Source: Rubrivivax sp.
GTDB lineage: Bacteria > Pseudomonadota > Gammaproteobacteria > Burkholderiales > Burkholderiaceae_C
Reading direction: 5' to 3'
NCBI GenBank assembly: GCA_027484825.1
Contig: JAIXSE010000022.1
Location: forward strand, 46,182-110,181
Length of the DNA stretch: 64,000 nucleotides
The position numbers and the translations under genes are program-made. Under the pieces are notes generated by a model, which did not search any database, was not told the DNA's origin, and was given only the letters and a program-made list of their open reading frames with translations. Shown here one piece after another: positions 1 to 10,702 of this stretch (position 1 is its first letter; each line of letters opens with the position of its first letter).

Positions 1-273
1 CCCAAAGACGTTGGTCCTGGCAAGGCCGTTATAGGCAACTGCCACATCCAAGGCCCTGCCTTCGGGCAGCAGATGCTCGATGAAGCGCTTGATGGATGCA
101 GACGGATAGTTCTCCGGAGGAGCTGCCAAGGGCACAGCGGGTGACAACGGGTAGGACTGTGTGTCGCTCACCCACGGCTCGGCGTAACGCAGGCTCCAGC
201 GGTCGTCGCGCCCGTCGTGTTCGATGGTGGCCATTTGGGCCTCGTCGGCCCAGACGTGCAGCGCGTGGGTCAT
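1..273 (-). CDS. hipA: HipA-family toxin kinase, N-terminal part (cut by window edge)
   Basis: An open frame of 91 codons runs without a stop to the left edge. It begins with ATG at 273, ten bases after the stop of the upstream HipB-like gene. The visible residues fit the N-terminal subdomain of HipA serine/threonine kinases: a short strand-rich start (THALHVWADE), a segment ending in PLSPAVPL, and then the family signature F-I-E-H-L-L-P-E-G near residues 63-71. HipA toxins phosphorylate a translation-related target (glutamyl-tRNA synthetase in E. coli) and are neutralised by HipB. The catalytic domain lies outside the window, so activity cannot be judged. Gene order (antitoxin first, short gap) is that of a hipBA operon. 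Confidence 0.8.
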   Translation of the reverse strand, partial: MTHALHVWADEAQMATIEHDGRDDRWSLRYAEPWVSDTQSYPLSPAVPLAAPPENYPSASIKRFIEHLLPEGRALDVAVAYNGLARTNVFG

Positions 274-283
274 GCCAGCTGCC

Positions 284-586
284 TCATGCCTTTCCATCGG
301 CGGCCGGTGCCGACGGTTGGCCGCTGGCAGCCTCTCGGCTCCAGGGGTGCTCCTTGGGCAACACCATCAGGGCCAGCCCCAATCCATCAAGGACGGCCAG
401 TGCCTTGTCCAGGCGCACCGATCCTTGGCCGTTTTCGAGACGCGACATGAGGTCAACGGACACGCCAAGCAACCCGGCGGCATCGTCGATGCGAAGCGCC
501 TGCGACTTGCGGCGCTCTCGCACGACCGGGCCCAGATCAGAGACTGCCATTAACAGAGTGGGGCGGCGACTCGCGTTGTCGGTCAT
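284..586 (-). CDS. hipB: HipB-like XRE-family antitoxin/repressor
   Basis: 100 residues. Residues 15-70 form a Cro/C1-type helix-turn-helix (GPVVRERRKSQAL, then DDAAGLLGVSVDLMSRLENG), followed by the hydrophobic stretch LDKALAVLDGLGLALMVLP that is typical of HipB dimerisation strands. The C-terminal tail is disordered (Ser/Ala/Pro rich). It should bind and inhibit HipA, encoded ten bases downstream, and repress its own operon. An ATTTCGGAATTTC motif overlaps the start codon, and two related motifs lie within the next 110 bases upstream, which fits autoregulation. The assignment to the HipB family comes from HTH type and neighbourhood. Confidence 0.85.
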   Translation of the reverse strand: MTDNASRRPTLLMAVSDLGPVVRERRKSQALRIDDAAGLLGVSVDLMSRLENGQGSVRLDKALAVLDGLGLALMVLPKEHPWSREAASGQPSAPAADGKA

Positions 587-697
587 TTCGGAATTTCAGG
601 AGTGACGGGCTCAAAGGGGCTAAGGTTAGAAGATATTTCTGCTATTCCGAAATTTCAACTGACTGAGCAGGAGTGTCAAGCAAAATTTCGGAAAATC
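585..697. promoter_or_regulatory. Three TTTCGGAAT-type repeats upstream of hipBA (candidate operators)
   Basis: Three copies of one imperfectly palindromic motif lie just upstream of the HipB-like gene: ATTTCGGAATTTC at 585-597, ATTCCGAAATTTC at 644-656 (opposite orientation) and AAATTTCGGAAAATC at 683-697. The surrounding 100 bases are AT-rich compared with the rest of the window. HipB proteins bind several spaced operators in their own promoter, so these are the expected repressor sites. Binding itself is inferred. Confidence 0.6.
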
Positions 698-764
698 AGA
701 AACAAGCTGCCGTCGAGACGTTCATCCAGAGCTTGAGCCTTGAGCGAGAACGACATCCCTGAAC

Positions 765-1049
765 TTACCAAATGGGCTGATCGGAACTGCGCGTCTGTGG
801 GGCGCCACGCGCAGGTTCTGGATCGACGGCTGGTTTGCTGAGTGCCAATTCAACGCCGAGGATGTTGAGCAGCTTGAGCAGTCGGCCGGTACCCACGGTG
901 TCCGCATTGCGCTCCAGCGCGGAGTAGGTCTGCTGTGACACTCCCAGGCGCAGGGCGACTTCGCTTTGGGTCAACCCGGCATCCTTGCGAAAGGCCCTGA
1001 GCAGGATGGGTAGCTGGTGGGGTGTGCGGACGGTGAAGTGGGTGCTCAT
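765..1049 (-). CDS. Second HipB-like XRE-family transcriptional regulator
   Basis: 94 residues from ATG 1049; an upstream in-frame ATG would put the operator inside the gene, so the start giving MSTHFTV is preferred. It has a clear HTH: LRAFRKDAGLTQSEVALRLGVSQQTYSALERN, followed by LLKLLNILGVELAL, the HipB-type beta strand. The tail is polar. It is transcribed in the same direction as hipBA and lies 178 bases upstream of it, but no toxin gene directly follows it. It could be an orphan antitoxin, a remnant of a second hipBA unit, or an accessory regulator of the locus. A perfect inverted repeat sits ten bases upstream of its start. Confidence 0.75.
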   Translation of the reverse strand: MSTHFTVRTPHQLPILLRAFRKDAGLTQSEVALRLGVSQQTYSALERNADTVGTGRLLKLLNILGVELALSKPAVDPEPARGAPQTRSSDQPIW

Positions 1050-1058
1050 ACAGTCTGT

Positions 1059-1083
1059 AGGCTGTAATTGGTTTTTACAGCCT
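1059..1083. promoter_or_regulatory. Perfect inverted repeat upstream of the second HTH gene (candidate operator)
   Basis: AGGCTGTAA (1059-1067) and TTACAGCCT (1075-1083) form a perfect 9-bp inverted repeat with a 7-base spacer, 10-34 bases upstream of the ATG at 1049. Its size and location match an XRE dimer operator, so autorepression is the simplest reading. It is a different motif from the TTTCGGAAT repeats of the hipBA promoter, so the two HTH proteins probably have separate targets. Confidence 0.6.
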
Positions 1084-1221
1084 TTAATATGTACACCAAG
1101 AACCCCCATCAAAAGCAGTGAAGGCCTCTACAGCTGGCGGCCTGTATTGGGTCCGACTCGCTGACAACACCTGGCCCCAACGCGCAAAGGCCAAAGCCAA
1201 AGTCTCAAAGCCCAAACGCAA

Positions 1222-1255
1222 AAAAGCCCAAGCACTTTGCAGCACTTGGGCTTTT
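1222..1255 (-). terminator. Rho-independent terminator of tRNA-Pro
   Basis: AAAAGCCCAAG (1222-1232) pairs with CTTGGGCTTTT (1245-1255), an 11-bp stem. On the minus strand the stem is followed by a run of T, ten bases past the 3' end of the tRNA-Pro gene. Confidence 0.75.
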
Positions 1256-1265
1256 CAAAAATTCC

Positions 1266-1342
1266 TGGTCGGGGTGAGAGGATTCGAACCTCCGGCCTCT
1301 ACGTCCCGAACGTAGCGCTCTACCAGGCTAAGCTACACCCCG
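1266..1342 (-). tRNA. tRNA-Pro (anticodon CGG)
   Basis: The reverse strand gives a 77-base cloverleaf. The 7-bp acceptor stem is CGGGGTG/CACCCCG. The anticodon arm CTACG-TTCGGGA-CGTAG contains anticodon CGG. The T arm has GGTTCGAATCC, the discriminator is A, and the CCA end is encoded (1266-1268). A strong terminator follows. Confidence 0.96.
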
Positions 1343-1394
1343 ATGGTTTTGTCTCAATCTGCTGAGTGGTTTGTTGAAGTTCTCTTGAATCGCT

Positions 1395-2381
1395 TCAAGA
1401 ACTTCTCTCAACCGACTGAGCCGCAAATTCTAGCAGACTTTCTCGCCACTTGTTAAGAGGCAATTGAGACAAACATTCTTTCGCGTGTTCGATCTCCGCG
1501 CGAGCGGCATCGCGAGTGGCGTCGAGCGCGCCAGTGCGACGCACGATCTCGACGATGTCCTTCAACCGCTCCACCTCGCCATGCTCGATGGCGTGGCGGA
1601 TCAGCGCCCGCTCCTGCTCGGTGCCGCGCTCCATGGCGATCAGCAGCGGCAGCGTGGGTTTGCCTTCACGCAGGTCGTCGCCGACGTTCTTGCCCAGTGA
1701 CTCGCTGCTGCCTTCATAGTCCAGCGCATCGTCGATCAACTGGAAAGCGGTCCCCAGCGCGCGGCCATAACCGGCGCAGGCATCTTCCAGCGGCTGCGGC
1801 GCTTCCGCCAGCACAGCGCCCAGGCGCGCGCTGGCCTCGAAGAGCTTGGCCGTCTTGTAGCGGATGACGCGAAGGTAGCTGTCCACCGCCACGTCCGGGT
1901 CATGCATGTTCATCAGCTGCAGCACTTCCCCTTCAGCGATGACGTTGGTGGCATCCGCCAGCACTTCCAGCACCCGCATGCGGTTCACCGACACCATCAT
2001 CTGGAAGGCCCGCGAGTAGAGGAAGTCGCCCACCAGCACGCTCGCAGCATTGCCGAACATGGCATTGGCGGTCTGCTTGCCGCGGCGCAGCTCGGACTCG
2101 TCCACCACATCGTCGTGCAGCAGGGTGGCCGTGTGGATGAACTCCACCACTGCGGCCAGTTCGCGGCTGGCCGGACTGTCGGCGCCCAGCGCATTGGCAA
2201 ACATCAGCACCAGCTTGGGCCGCATGCGCTTGCCACCAGCGTGGATGATGTAGGCGGAGATCTGGTTGATCAGGGCAACGTCGGAAGACAGGCGGCGCGC
2301 AATGACGGCGTCCACTTCTTCCATCTGCGCATTCAGCGCAGCGAGGACCTCGGCAACAGGGGTAGAGGCAATGGGCTGCAC
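1395..2381 (-). CDS. ispB: Octaprenyl/polyprenyl diphosphate synthase
   Basis: 328 residues from the GTG at 2381; the frame stays open upstream, but family alignment supports a start just before VQPIASTPVAEVLAAL. This all-trans prenyl transferase condenses isopentenyl diphosphate to the C40 side chain of ubiquinone. Both aspartate-rich motifs are visible: LLHDDVVDESELRRG (first) and LIDDALDYEG (second), with GGKRMRPKLVL before them. Length equals E. coli IspB. A TATAAT box at 2415-2410 lies about 30 bases upstream. The gene is divergent from rplU, the common arrangement in proteobacteria. The start codon choice is the only uncertainty. Confidence 0.95.
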   Translation of the reverse strand: MQPIASTPVAEVLAALNAQMEEVDAVIARRLSSDVALINQISAYIIHAGGKRMRPKLVLMFANALGADSPASRELAAVVEFIHTATLLHDDVVDESELRRGKQTANAMFGNAASVLVGDFLYSRAFQMMVSVNRMRVLEVLADATNVIAEGEVLQLMNMHDPDVAVDSYLRVIRYKTAKLFEASARLGAVLAEAPQPLEDACAGYGRALGTAFQLIDDALDYEGSSESLGKNVGDDLREGKPTLPLLIAMERGTEQERALIRHAIEHGEVERLKDIVEIVRRTGALDATRDAARAEIEHAKECLSQLPLNKWRESLLEFAAQSVERSS

Positions 2382-2409
2382 TCTTGGCTCACAAAAGGGG
2401 GAAGCGCGG

Positions 2410-2415
2410 ATTATA
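2410..2415 (-). promoter_or_regulatory. Candidate -10 box (TATAAT) for ispB
   Basis: On the minus strand a perfect TATAAT lies 29 bases before the proposed GTG start of ispB. A convincing -35 hexamer at 17 bases was not found. Confidence 0.45.
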
Positions 2416-2552
2416 GAAAGGCCTGCCGACTTGCCGTGGGAGCCCTGTGCTTTCTCGCACGCTTGTTGATGTGACGAGGGGATGAGGGCGTCACAATTCC
2501 TCCTCCAGCCCCTCCTCAAGCCCTGCCCCAGCGCCTCTCCAAGGCTTTTGGC

Positions 2553-2582
2553 TTGCTTCGGGGAAACCCCTTGTGCTAGGAT
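2553..2582 (+). promoter_or_regulatory. Candidate sigma-70 promoter of rplU-rpmA
   Basis: TTGCTT (2553-2558) and TAGGAT (2577-2582) are spaced by 18 bases, with an upstream TG giving an extended -10 (TGCTAGGAT). This would leave a leader of roughly 195 bases before rplU. Confidence 0.5.
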
Positions 2583-2729
2583 CTGCGGCTTCCGCGTTTT
2601 ATGCGGGAGTGTTGTCTTTGGCGAAGAAAAAGTACCAGTGACCTTGGTGCGGCATGAGGGCTAGCGTCTGATCTGTAGACCAGTGTTAGACCCCGACCTG
2701 ATGCAAGCAATTCAAGCGCCTGGGAGCGC

Positions 2730-2750
2730 CAGTCCCCACAGGGGGGACTG
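2730..2750 (+). promoter_or_regulatory. Hairpin in the rplU leader
   Basis: CAGTCCCC (2730-2737) and GGGGACTG (2743-2750) form a perfect 8-bp stem with a 5-base loop, 35 bases before the rplU start. No T-run follows, so it is not a plain terminator. A role in autoregulation of the ribosomal protein operon is possible but only inferred. Confidence 0.4.
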
Positions 2751-2784
2751 TGTGAAGTCAAAGCGGTATGTTGAAAGGGCTGAT

Positions 2785-3096
2785 ATGTACGCGGTCATAA
2801 AAACCGGTGGCAAGCAATACAAGGTTGCTGCTGGCGAGAAGATCAAGGTAGAACAGATTGCTGCGGAAGTTGGCCAAGAGATCGTGATCGAGCAGGTGCT
2901 CGCCGTGGGTAACGGCGCTGACCTCAAGATCGGGACTCCCTTGGTTGCTGGCGCAAGCGTGAAGGCCACCGTGGTGGCGCATGGCAAGCACGACAAGGTG
3001 CGTATCTTCAAGCTGCGTCGTCGCAAGCACTACAAGAAGAGCCAAGGCCATCGCCAGACCTACACCGAGCTGGAAATCAGCGCGGTGAACGGCTGA
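2785..3096 (+). CDS. rplU: 50S ribosomal protein L21
   Basis: 103 residues, starting [14 protein letters not shown], the canonical L21 N-terminus, with GAAAGGG as ribosome-binding site six bases before the ATG. The C-terminal 23S rRNA-binding stretch ([20 protein letters not shown]) is intact. L21 binds domain I of 23S rRNA in the large subunit. It is followed 49 bases later by rpmA, and the pair is normally co-transcribed. An in-frame ATG about 100 bases upstream is rejected because the added residues have no family match. Confidence 0.98.
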   Translation: MYAVIKTGGKQYKVAAGEKIKVEQIAAEVGQEIVIEQVLAVGNGADLKIGTPLVAGASVKATVVAHGKHDKVRIFKLRRRKHYKKSQGHRQTYTELEISAVNG

Positions 3097-3145
3097 AACA
3101 TCGGCTGAACCTCAGCTGATTCACGCAACCATTTAGGAGTAATCC

Positions 3146-3403
3146 ATGGCACAGAAAAAAGGCGGCGGCTCAACACGAAATGGCCGCGACTCCAAGCCCA
3201 AGATGCTGGGCGTGAAGGTGTATGGCGGTCAGGCTGTGTCGGCCGGCTCCATCATCGTCCGTCAACGTGGCACCAAGTTCCACGCTGGCACCAACGTGGG
3301 CATGGGCAAGGACCACACGCTGTTCGCACTGATCGACGGCGAAGTGTCCTTCACCGTCAAGGGCGAAAACAACCGTTCCACCGTCGTCGTTACGCCGGTC
3401 TGA
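3146..3403 (+). CDS. rpmA: 50S ribosomal protein L27
   Basis: 85 residues, starting [19 protein letters not shown], the conserved flexible N-terminus that reaches the peptidyl-transferase centre. The body has GVKVYGGQ and [27 protein letters not shown] gives a good ribosome-binding site. No N-terminal presequence of the Firmicutes type is present. It follows rplU, and a terminator hairpin lies 61 bases after its stop. Confidence 0.98.
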   Translation: MAQKKGGGSTRNGRDSKPKMLGVKVYGGQAVSAGSIIVRQRGTKFHAGTNVGMGKDHTLFALIDGEVSFTVKGENNRSTVVVTPV

Positions 3404-3464
3404 ATCTGTTGTTGAGTTCCTGATGCGCAGCCGCCGGGTTCGTCCCGGCCCTGCGCAACGCCAG

Positions 3465-3489
3465 AGCCCCGGCATTGCCCGGGGCTTTT
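3465..3489 (+). terminator. Rho-independent terminator after rpmA
   Basis: AGCCCCGG (3465-3472) and CCGGGGCT (3479-3486) form a perfect 8-bp GC stem with a 6-base loop, followed by TTTTGTCTTT. It separates rplU-rpmA from obgE-proB, which therefore probably has its own promoter or relies on read-through. Confidence 0.85.
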
Positions 3490-3557
3490 GTCTTTCTCAC
3501 GAATACGCACCGCGTCATTTGTGAAACCTCGGGCCGCGCGGGAGCGTCGGACCATGA

Positions 3558-6037
<2,480 letters not shown>

Positions 6038-6072
6038 ACGGCGCGCGAGGCCTGCGCCCGCACGCCAGCAAC

Positions 6073-6112
6073 AAAAAACCCGCCCGTCGCAGCGACGAGG
6101 CGGGTTTTCTTT
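6073..6112. terminator. Bidirectional terminator between proB and rppH
   Basis: AAAACCCGCC (6075-6084) pairs with GGCGGGTTTT (6099-6108), and the inner CGTCG/CGACG extends the stem. Runs of A before and T after serve the convergent genes proB (+) and rppH (-). Confidence 0.9.
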
Positions 6113-6144
6113 TGGGCGTGACGGCGCCGGCGCCTGGCCGATGA

Positions 6145-6960
6145 TCAATCGACGATGGGTGGGTCCGACCGATCCGTTCGCGGAAGCCTCGATGAATCCA
6201 CCGCGCCGACCTTCTCATCCGGCCGCGTCTGCGGCTCCTTCAACACGGCCGCTGGCCGACCGTCGTGGTGGATGTCGTGCAGGGTGTCATGCGCGGAGGT
6301 CGGCGCGATCTCATGCTTGTCAGGCCCGCTGACCTCACGCGCATCGGCCGGCGGATGGTTCCCCGCATCGCCATGAAACTCCCCATGGCCCCCACGTCCG
6401 CCGCCATCATGCCGGTCGTGCCGCTCCGGCCGATCTCCGCGAGGAGGCGGCCGCATGCCGGCCCGCAGATAGCGGTTGTGGTGGTTCAGCCGGGGCAGGA
6501 AGCGCGCCAGTTCGGTCAGCGCCATCTGGTAGACGCCGCGCTTGAACTCGATCACTGCTTCCAGCGGCACCCAGTATTCATTCCAGCGCCAGGCGTCGAA
6601 CTCGGGATGGTCGGTGGCGCGCAGGTTCATGTCGCTGTCGCGGCCGGTCAGCTGCAACAGGAACCAGATCTGTTTTTGCCCGCGATAGTGCCCCCGTGCG
6701 TCCCGCCGGATGAAATGGTCTGGCACTTCGTAACGTAGCCAGTCCCTGGTGCGCGCAATGATGCGCACATGGTCTGCAGTGAGGCCCACTTCCTCATGCA
6801 GCTCTCTGAACATCGCCTGCTCGGGCGTTTCTCCATGCTTGATTCCCCCTTGAGGGAACTGCCAAGAATGGGTGCGTATGCGCTTGCCCCAGAACACCTC
6901 GTTCTTGTGGTTGAGCAGGATGATGCCGACGTTGGGCCGGAAGCCTTCACGGTCGAGCAT
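6145..6960 (-). CDS. rppH: RNA pyrophosphohydrolase (Nudix)
   Basis: 271 residues from the ATG giving [15 protein letters not shown], the usual start in beta- and gammaproteobacteria; four residues further upstream is another ATG. The Nudix box [23 protein letters not shown] lies at residues 38-60. RppH removes pyrophosphate from the 5' triphosphate end of mRNA and so triggers RNase E decay. The catalytic domain ends near residue 165. It is followed by about 105 residues rich in His, Asp, Arg and Gly (for example [18 protein letters not shown]), absent from E. coli RppH and probably disordered. Divergent from proS with about 110 bases between. Confidence 0.95.
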   Translation of the reverse strand: MLDREGFRPNVGIILLNHKNEVFWGKRIRTHSWQFPQGGIKHGETPEQAMFRELHEEVGLTADHVRIIARTRDWLRYEVPDHFIRRDARGHYRGQKQIWFLLQLTGRDSDMNLRATDHPEFDAWRWNEYWVPLEAVIEFKRGVYQMALTELARFLPRLNHHNRYLRAGMRPPPRGDRPERHDRHDGGGRGGHGEFHGDAGNHPPADAREVSGPDKHEIAPTSAHDTLHDIHHDGRPAAVLKEPQTRPDEKVGAVDSSRLPRTDRSDPPIVD

Positions 6961-7072
6961 AATCAACCTCAAATCATTCGTTGAGTCGATTATTGCACCG
7001 GGGCAAAGAACCGGGGCGATTGTCGCTAACCCTCAGTCCCACCGCTCTTTTTCCCCGCGTGCCGACGGCCCC

Positions 7073-8827
7073 ATGAAAGCATCCCAGTTCTTCATCTCCA
7101 CCCTCAAGGAAGCCCCCGCTGACGCGGAGATCGCCAGCCACAAGCTGATGATGCGCGCCGGCATGATCAAGCGCCTGGGCGCTGGCCTGTACAACTACAT
7201 GCCCATGGGCCTGCGGGTCATCCGCAAGGTGGAAGCCATCATCCGTGCCGAGATGAACCGCGCCGGCGCGGTGGAGCTGCTGATGCCGGTGGTGCAACCC
7301 GCCGAGCTCTGGCAGGAAACCGGCCGCTTCGAGAAGATGGGCCCCGAGTTGCTGCGGGTGAAGGACCGGCACGGCCGCGACTTCATCATCCAGCCCACCT
7401 CGGAAGAAGTCATCACCGACATCGCCCGACAGGAGCTGCGCAGCTATAAGCAGCTGCCCAAGAATTTCTATCACATCCAGACCAAGTTCCGGGACGAGCG
7501 TCGTCCGCGGTTTGGCGTGATGCGCGGCCGCGAATTCACCATGAAGGACGCCTACTCCTTCGACCGTGACGTGGAATCCGCCGGTCGCAGCTACGAGAAC
7601 ATGTACCAGGCCTACTGCCGCGTCTTCGAGCGGCTGGGTCTGGAATACCGCGCTGTGGCGGCCGACACCGGCGCCATCGGCGGCGACCGCTCGCATGAAT
7701 TCCAGGTCATCGCCGAGACCGGCGAAGACGCCATCATCTACAGTCCCGAAGGCACCTACGCGGCCAACATCGAGCTGGCCGAGGCCCTGCCGCTGCTGAA
7801 GGAACGCGCCGCGGCGGCCCAGTCGCTGACCAAGACGCCCACCCCCGGCAAGTCCACCTGCGCCGACGTGGCGGAGCTGCTCAAGCTGCCGCTGACGCAG
7901 ACCGTCAAGTCCCTGGTGCTGGCCGCCGACGAGACCAACGAGGCCGGTGAGATCGTCAAGACGCAGGTCTGGCTGCTGCTGGTGCGCGGTGATCACGATC
8001 TCAACGAGGTCAAGGCCGGCAAGCTGGAAGGCCTCAAGGGCGGCTTCCGCTTCGCCACCGTCTCGGAGATCGAGCAGCACTTCAGCTGCAAGCCCGGTTA
8101 CCTCGGCCCCATCGGTCTCAAGCGCGAAGGCGAAGGCAGCGTCAAGGTGGTGGCTGACCGCACGGTCGCGCTGATGGCGGACTTTGTCTGCGGCGCCAAT
8201 GAGGTGGATGCCCACTACACCGGCGCCAACTGGGGCCGCGACCTGCCCGAGCCCGATGTGGTGGCCGACATCCGCAACGTCGTCGCGGGTGATCCCTCGC
8301 CGGACGGCAAGGGCGTGCTGGCCATCCAGCGCGGCATTGAAGTGGGCCATGTGTTTTATCTCGGCACGAAGTACTCGGCCGCGATGAACGCCACCTACCT
8401 CGACGAAAACGGCAAGCCGCAGCTGATGGAAATGGGCTGCTACGGCATCGGCGTCACCCGCATCCTGGGTGCGGCGATCGAGCAGAACCACGACGAGCGC
8501 GGCATCATCTGGCCGGACGCGATTGCGCCCTTCACCGTGGTGGTGTGCCCCATCGGCATGGACCGCAGCGAAGAGGTCAAGACGGCCGCTCACCAGCTCT
8601 ACCAGGACCTGATGGACCTGGGCGTGGACGTGCTGCTGGACGACCGCGGCGAGCGCCCCGGCGCGATGTTCGCGGACTGGGAGCTGATTGGTGTGCCGCA
8701 CCGTGTGGTGATCTCCGACCGTGGCCTCAAGGAAGGCCAGGTCGAATACCAAGGCCGTCGCGACGCTGCCGCCACCAAGCTGGCGCTGGCTGACGTGGTG
8801 CCGCATCTGCAGCAACGTCTGAAGTGA
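7073..8827 (+). CDS. proS: Prolyl-tRNA synthetase (bacterial type with editing domain)
   Basis: 584 residues starting [22 protein letters not shown]. Class II motif 1 ([18 protein letters not shown]), motif 2 ([25 protein letters not shown]) and motif 3 ([18 protein letters not shown]) are all visible. The roughly 180-residue INS editing domain lies between motifs 2 and 3 ([20 protein letters not shown]), and the anticodon-binding domain is C-terminal ([26 protein letters not shown]). It charges tRNA-Pro and clears Ala-tRNA-Pro. An extra open frame upstream of this start overlaps rppH and has no family match. Confidence 0.97.
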   Translation: MKASQFFISTLKEAPADAEIASHKLMMRAGMIKRLGAGLYNYMPMGLRVIRKVEAIIRAEMNRAGAVELLMPVVQPAELWQETGRFEKMGPELLRVKDRHGRDFIIQPTSEEVITDIARQELRSYKQLPKNFYHIQTKFRDERRPRFGVMRGREFTMKDAYSFDRDVESAGRSYENMYQAYCRVFERLGLEYRAVAADTGAIGGDRSHEFQVIAETGEDAIIYSPEGTYAANIELAEALPLLKERAAAAQSLTKTPTPGKSTCADVAELLKLPLTQTVKSLVLAADETNEAGEIVKTQVWLLLVRGDHDLNEVKAGKLEGLKGGFRFATVSEIEQHFSCKPGYLGPIGLKREGEGSVKVVADRTVALMADFVCGANEVDAHYTGANWGRDLPEPDVVADIRNVVAGDPSPDGKGVLAIQRGIEVGHVFYLGTKYSAAMNATYLDENGKPQLMEMGCYGIGVTRILGAAIEQNHDERGIIWPDAIAPFTVVVCPIGMDRSEEVKTAAHQLYQDLMDLGVDVLLDDRGERPGAMFADWELIGVPHRVVISDRGLKEGQVEYQGRRDAAATKLALADVVPHLQQRLK

Positions 8828-8858
8828 CGTGCGGCGGGAGCGCGGAGGGGGCCGCGCC

Positions 8859-9977
8859 GTGAGCCGCGCCGTGAGCGAAGTGGCCTCTCCATCCTCCCGC
8901 ATCGCGGTGATCGACGCCCTGCGTGCCCTGGCCCTGATGCCGGTGGTGATCGTGAACTGGGTCGGCTACCCGGCCCTGCCCGACGGCGGCCCGCTGAGCC
9001 CGCCGTCCCCGGTCGATTCACCGCTGGCGCAGGCCCTGTCTTTTCTGCTGCATGCGCTGGTGGCCGGCAAGGGCATCAGCCTGCTGGCCTTCCTCTTCGG
9101 CTACAGCCAGGCGCTGTCCCAGCGGTCCCGCTCGGACGCGGCGCTCACCCATCGCCGTCAGCGCCTTCAGCGCATGGCAATCCTGGGCCTGCTGCACGGC
9201 TGTCTGCTCTACATGGGCGACATCCTCACCACCTATGCGGTGTGCGGGTGGATCATGCTGGGCTGGATGGCACGGCGCCTGAGCGAGGTGCGTGTGCGGC
9301 TGCGGGTGATCGTGGTGCTCAATGGGCTGATGCTGCTGCTGGCCCTGGTGCTGTCGCAGATGCCCATCGGCGCGCCTTCCTCGATTCCGCTGAGCACGCC
9401 CATGTCCTGGGCCGACTGGACGCTGCGCAATGGCGGGCACTACCTGGCCATGACGATCACCATGATCGTGCTGGGCCTGCCGCTGCCGCTGCTGCTGATG
9501 ACGCTGGGCTTGATGGCCGGCCGCCTGCGGCTGTTTTCGCATCCGCGCTGGCGACCGAGACTGGCCGCCTGGGTGCGCCGCTGGGCCTGGCCGGCGCTGG
9601 CGCTGAACGTGCTCTGTGTCACGCTGTTGTGGCCTGGATTGTCGGTGGGAGATGTTCGCGAGGGCAGTCACTACGCCATCGGTTATCTTTATCCCACCCT
9701 GCTGCTGCTCAGCGCCGCAGTGCCGGCCCTGGTGCTGCTGTTCCATCGGCAGCCGCAGTGGCTGCACCTGCTGGCGCCCATGGGCCGCCATACGCTGACG
9801 ATCTACATCGGCAGCTCGGTTGTGAGCCTGGTGCTGTTCAGCGGCGCAGGCCTGGCCTGGCAGCCGGGTACCGCGCTGGCCCTGCTGCTGGCCGTGCTGT
9901 ACTGGGGCGGCGGCTTGGGGCTGTCGCACCTGCTGGGCTCGCGGCGCCTGCCGCTGGAAGCCTGGATGTCCCGTTGA
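8859..9977 (+). CDS. DUF418/YeiB-like multi-pass membrane protein
   Basis: 372 residues if the GTG at 8859 is used, eight bases after GGAGGGG; a weaker GTG lies at 8829. The N-terminal signature RIAVIDALRALALMPVVIVN is that of the YeiB/DUF418 family, and the C-terminal domain has GRHTLTIYIGSSVV and ends in PLEAWMSR. I count about nine hydrophobic segments. Family members are inner-membrane proteins of unclear function, distantly related to acyltransferase-3 proteins. It starts about 30 bases after proS and is followed closely by the transglycosylase gene, so read-through transcription is likely. Confidence 0.8.
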   Translation: MSRAVSEVASPSSRIAVIDALRALALMPVVIVNWVGYPALPDGGPLSPPSPVDSPLAQALSFLLHALVAGKGISLLAFLFGYSQALSQRSRSDAALTHRRQRLQRMAILGLLHGCLLYMGDILTTYAVCGWIMLGWMARRLSEVRVRLRVIVVLNGLMLLLALVLSQMPIGAPSSIPLSTPMSWADWTLRNGGHYLAMTITMIVLGLPLPLLLMTLGLMAGRLRLFSHPRWRPRLAAWVRRWAWPALALNVLCVTLLWPGLSVGDVREGSHYAIGYLYPTLLLLSAAVPALVLLFHRQPQWLHLLAPMGRHTLTIYIGSSVVSLVLFSGAGLAWQPGTALALLLAVLYWGGGLGLSHLLGSRRLPLEAWMSR

Positions 9978-9985
9978 ACTTGAGG

Positions 9986-10693
9986 ATGAACGTGTCTGGA
10001 TTGCGATCGGTCCTGCAGCCGCCCAGCGATGCTGCGCCCGCCGATAAGGGAGAGGGGCTGCCCGGCAGCCCGATGCGCCGTCGCCTGCTCCTGGGTGCGG
10101 GGGCCAGCGCCCTGAGCGCCGGGCTCGGCGGCCTGCCCACGCCCGCATGGGCCGGTGCGCAGGTGGAAGAGCCGCTGGCTGATGCCGTGCGCTCGGCCCT
10201 GTCGGCCGCCATCGCCTACGACGCACCGCCCAAGCCGCATTTCGAGAGCATCGAGCCGCGGCTGGTCTACCTGCGCTGGCTGGGGGAGATGAGCGAGCGG
10301 CTGAAGCGTCAGAAGGCGGAGGCGCAGACCCGCATCGAGTTTCTCGAAACCGTCTGGTATGAGAGCACCCGCGCCGGTCTGGAGCCGGCCCTGGTGCTGG
10401 GCCTCATCCAGGTGGAGAGCGGCTTTCGCAAATACGCCATCAGCGTGGCGGGGGCGCGGGGCTACATGCAAGTGATGCCGTTCTGGACCCGCCTGATCGG
10501 CGACGGCCAGGCGTCGCGCCTCTTCCACATGCAGACGAATCTGCGCTTTGGCTGCGTGATCATGCGGCACTACCTGGACCGCGAGAACGGTGACCTGTTC
10601 CTGGCCCTGGGCCGCTACAACGGCAGCCGCGGCAAGCGCGAGTATCCGGACCTGGTCTTTGGTGCCCGCAAGCGCTGGCTGCCGCCGGCCTGA
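9986..10693 (+). CDS. Exported lytic transglycosylase (SLT domain)
   Basis: 235 residues from ATG 9986; a second ATG at 10073 would give a compact signal sequence MRRRLLLGAGASALSAGL ending PTPAWA, so the true start may be there. RRR before LLLGAG resembles a twin-arginine signal. The SLT core has the catalytic glutamate in LVLGLIQVESGFRKYAIS, then GARGYMQVMPFW and the closing LGRYNGSRGK. It should cleave the glycan backbone of peptidoglycan in the periplasm. It lies eight bases after the DUF418 gene and converges on ubiX with only nine bases between the two stops. Confidence 0.88.
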   Translation: MNVSGLRSVLQPPSDAAPADKGEGLPGSPMRRRLLLGAGASALSAGLGGLPTPAWAGAQVEEPLADAVRSALSAAIAYDAPPKPHFESIEPRLVYLRWLGEMSERLKRQKAEAQTRIEFLETVWYESTRAGLEPALVLGLIQVESGFRKYAISVAGARGYMQVMPFWTRLIGDGQASRLFHMQTNLRFGCVIMRHYLDRENGDLFLALGRYNGSRGKREYPDLVFGARKRWLPPA

Positions 10694-10702
10694 CCTCAGG
10701 CC

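Noticed and set aside
1118..1315. 65-codon plus-strand frame
   Set aside because: It runs through the tRNA-Pro terminator and into the tRNA gene antisense.
6974..8902. 642-codon antisense frame across proS
   Set aside because: A shadow of proS; its product is His/Gly/Val-rich with no domain, whereas the plus strand encodes all synthetase motifs.
9242..9985. Long in-frame upstream extension of the lytic transglycosylase
   Set aside because: It overlaps the DUF418 gene in another frame and is Ala/Gly-rich without family match; a start at 9986 or 10073 fits better.
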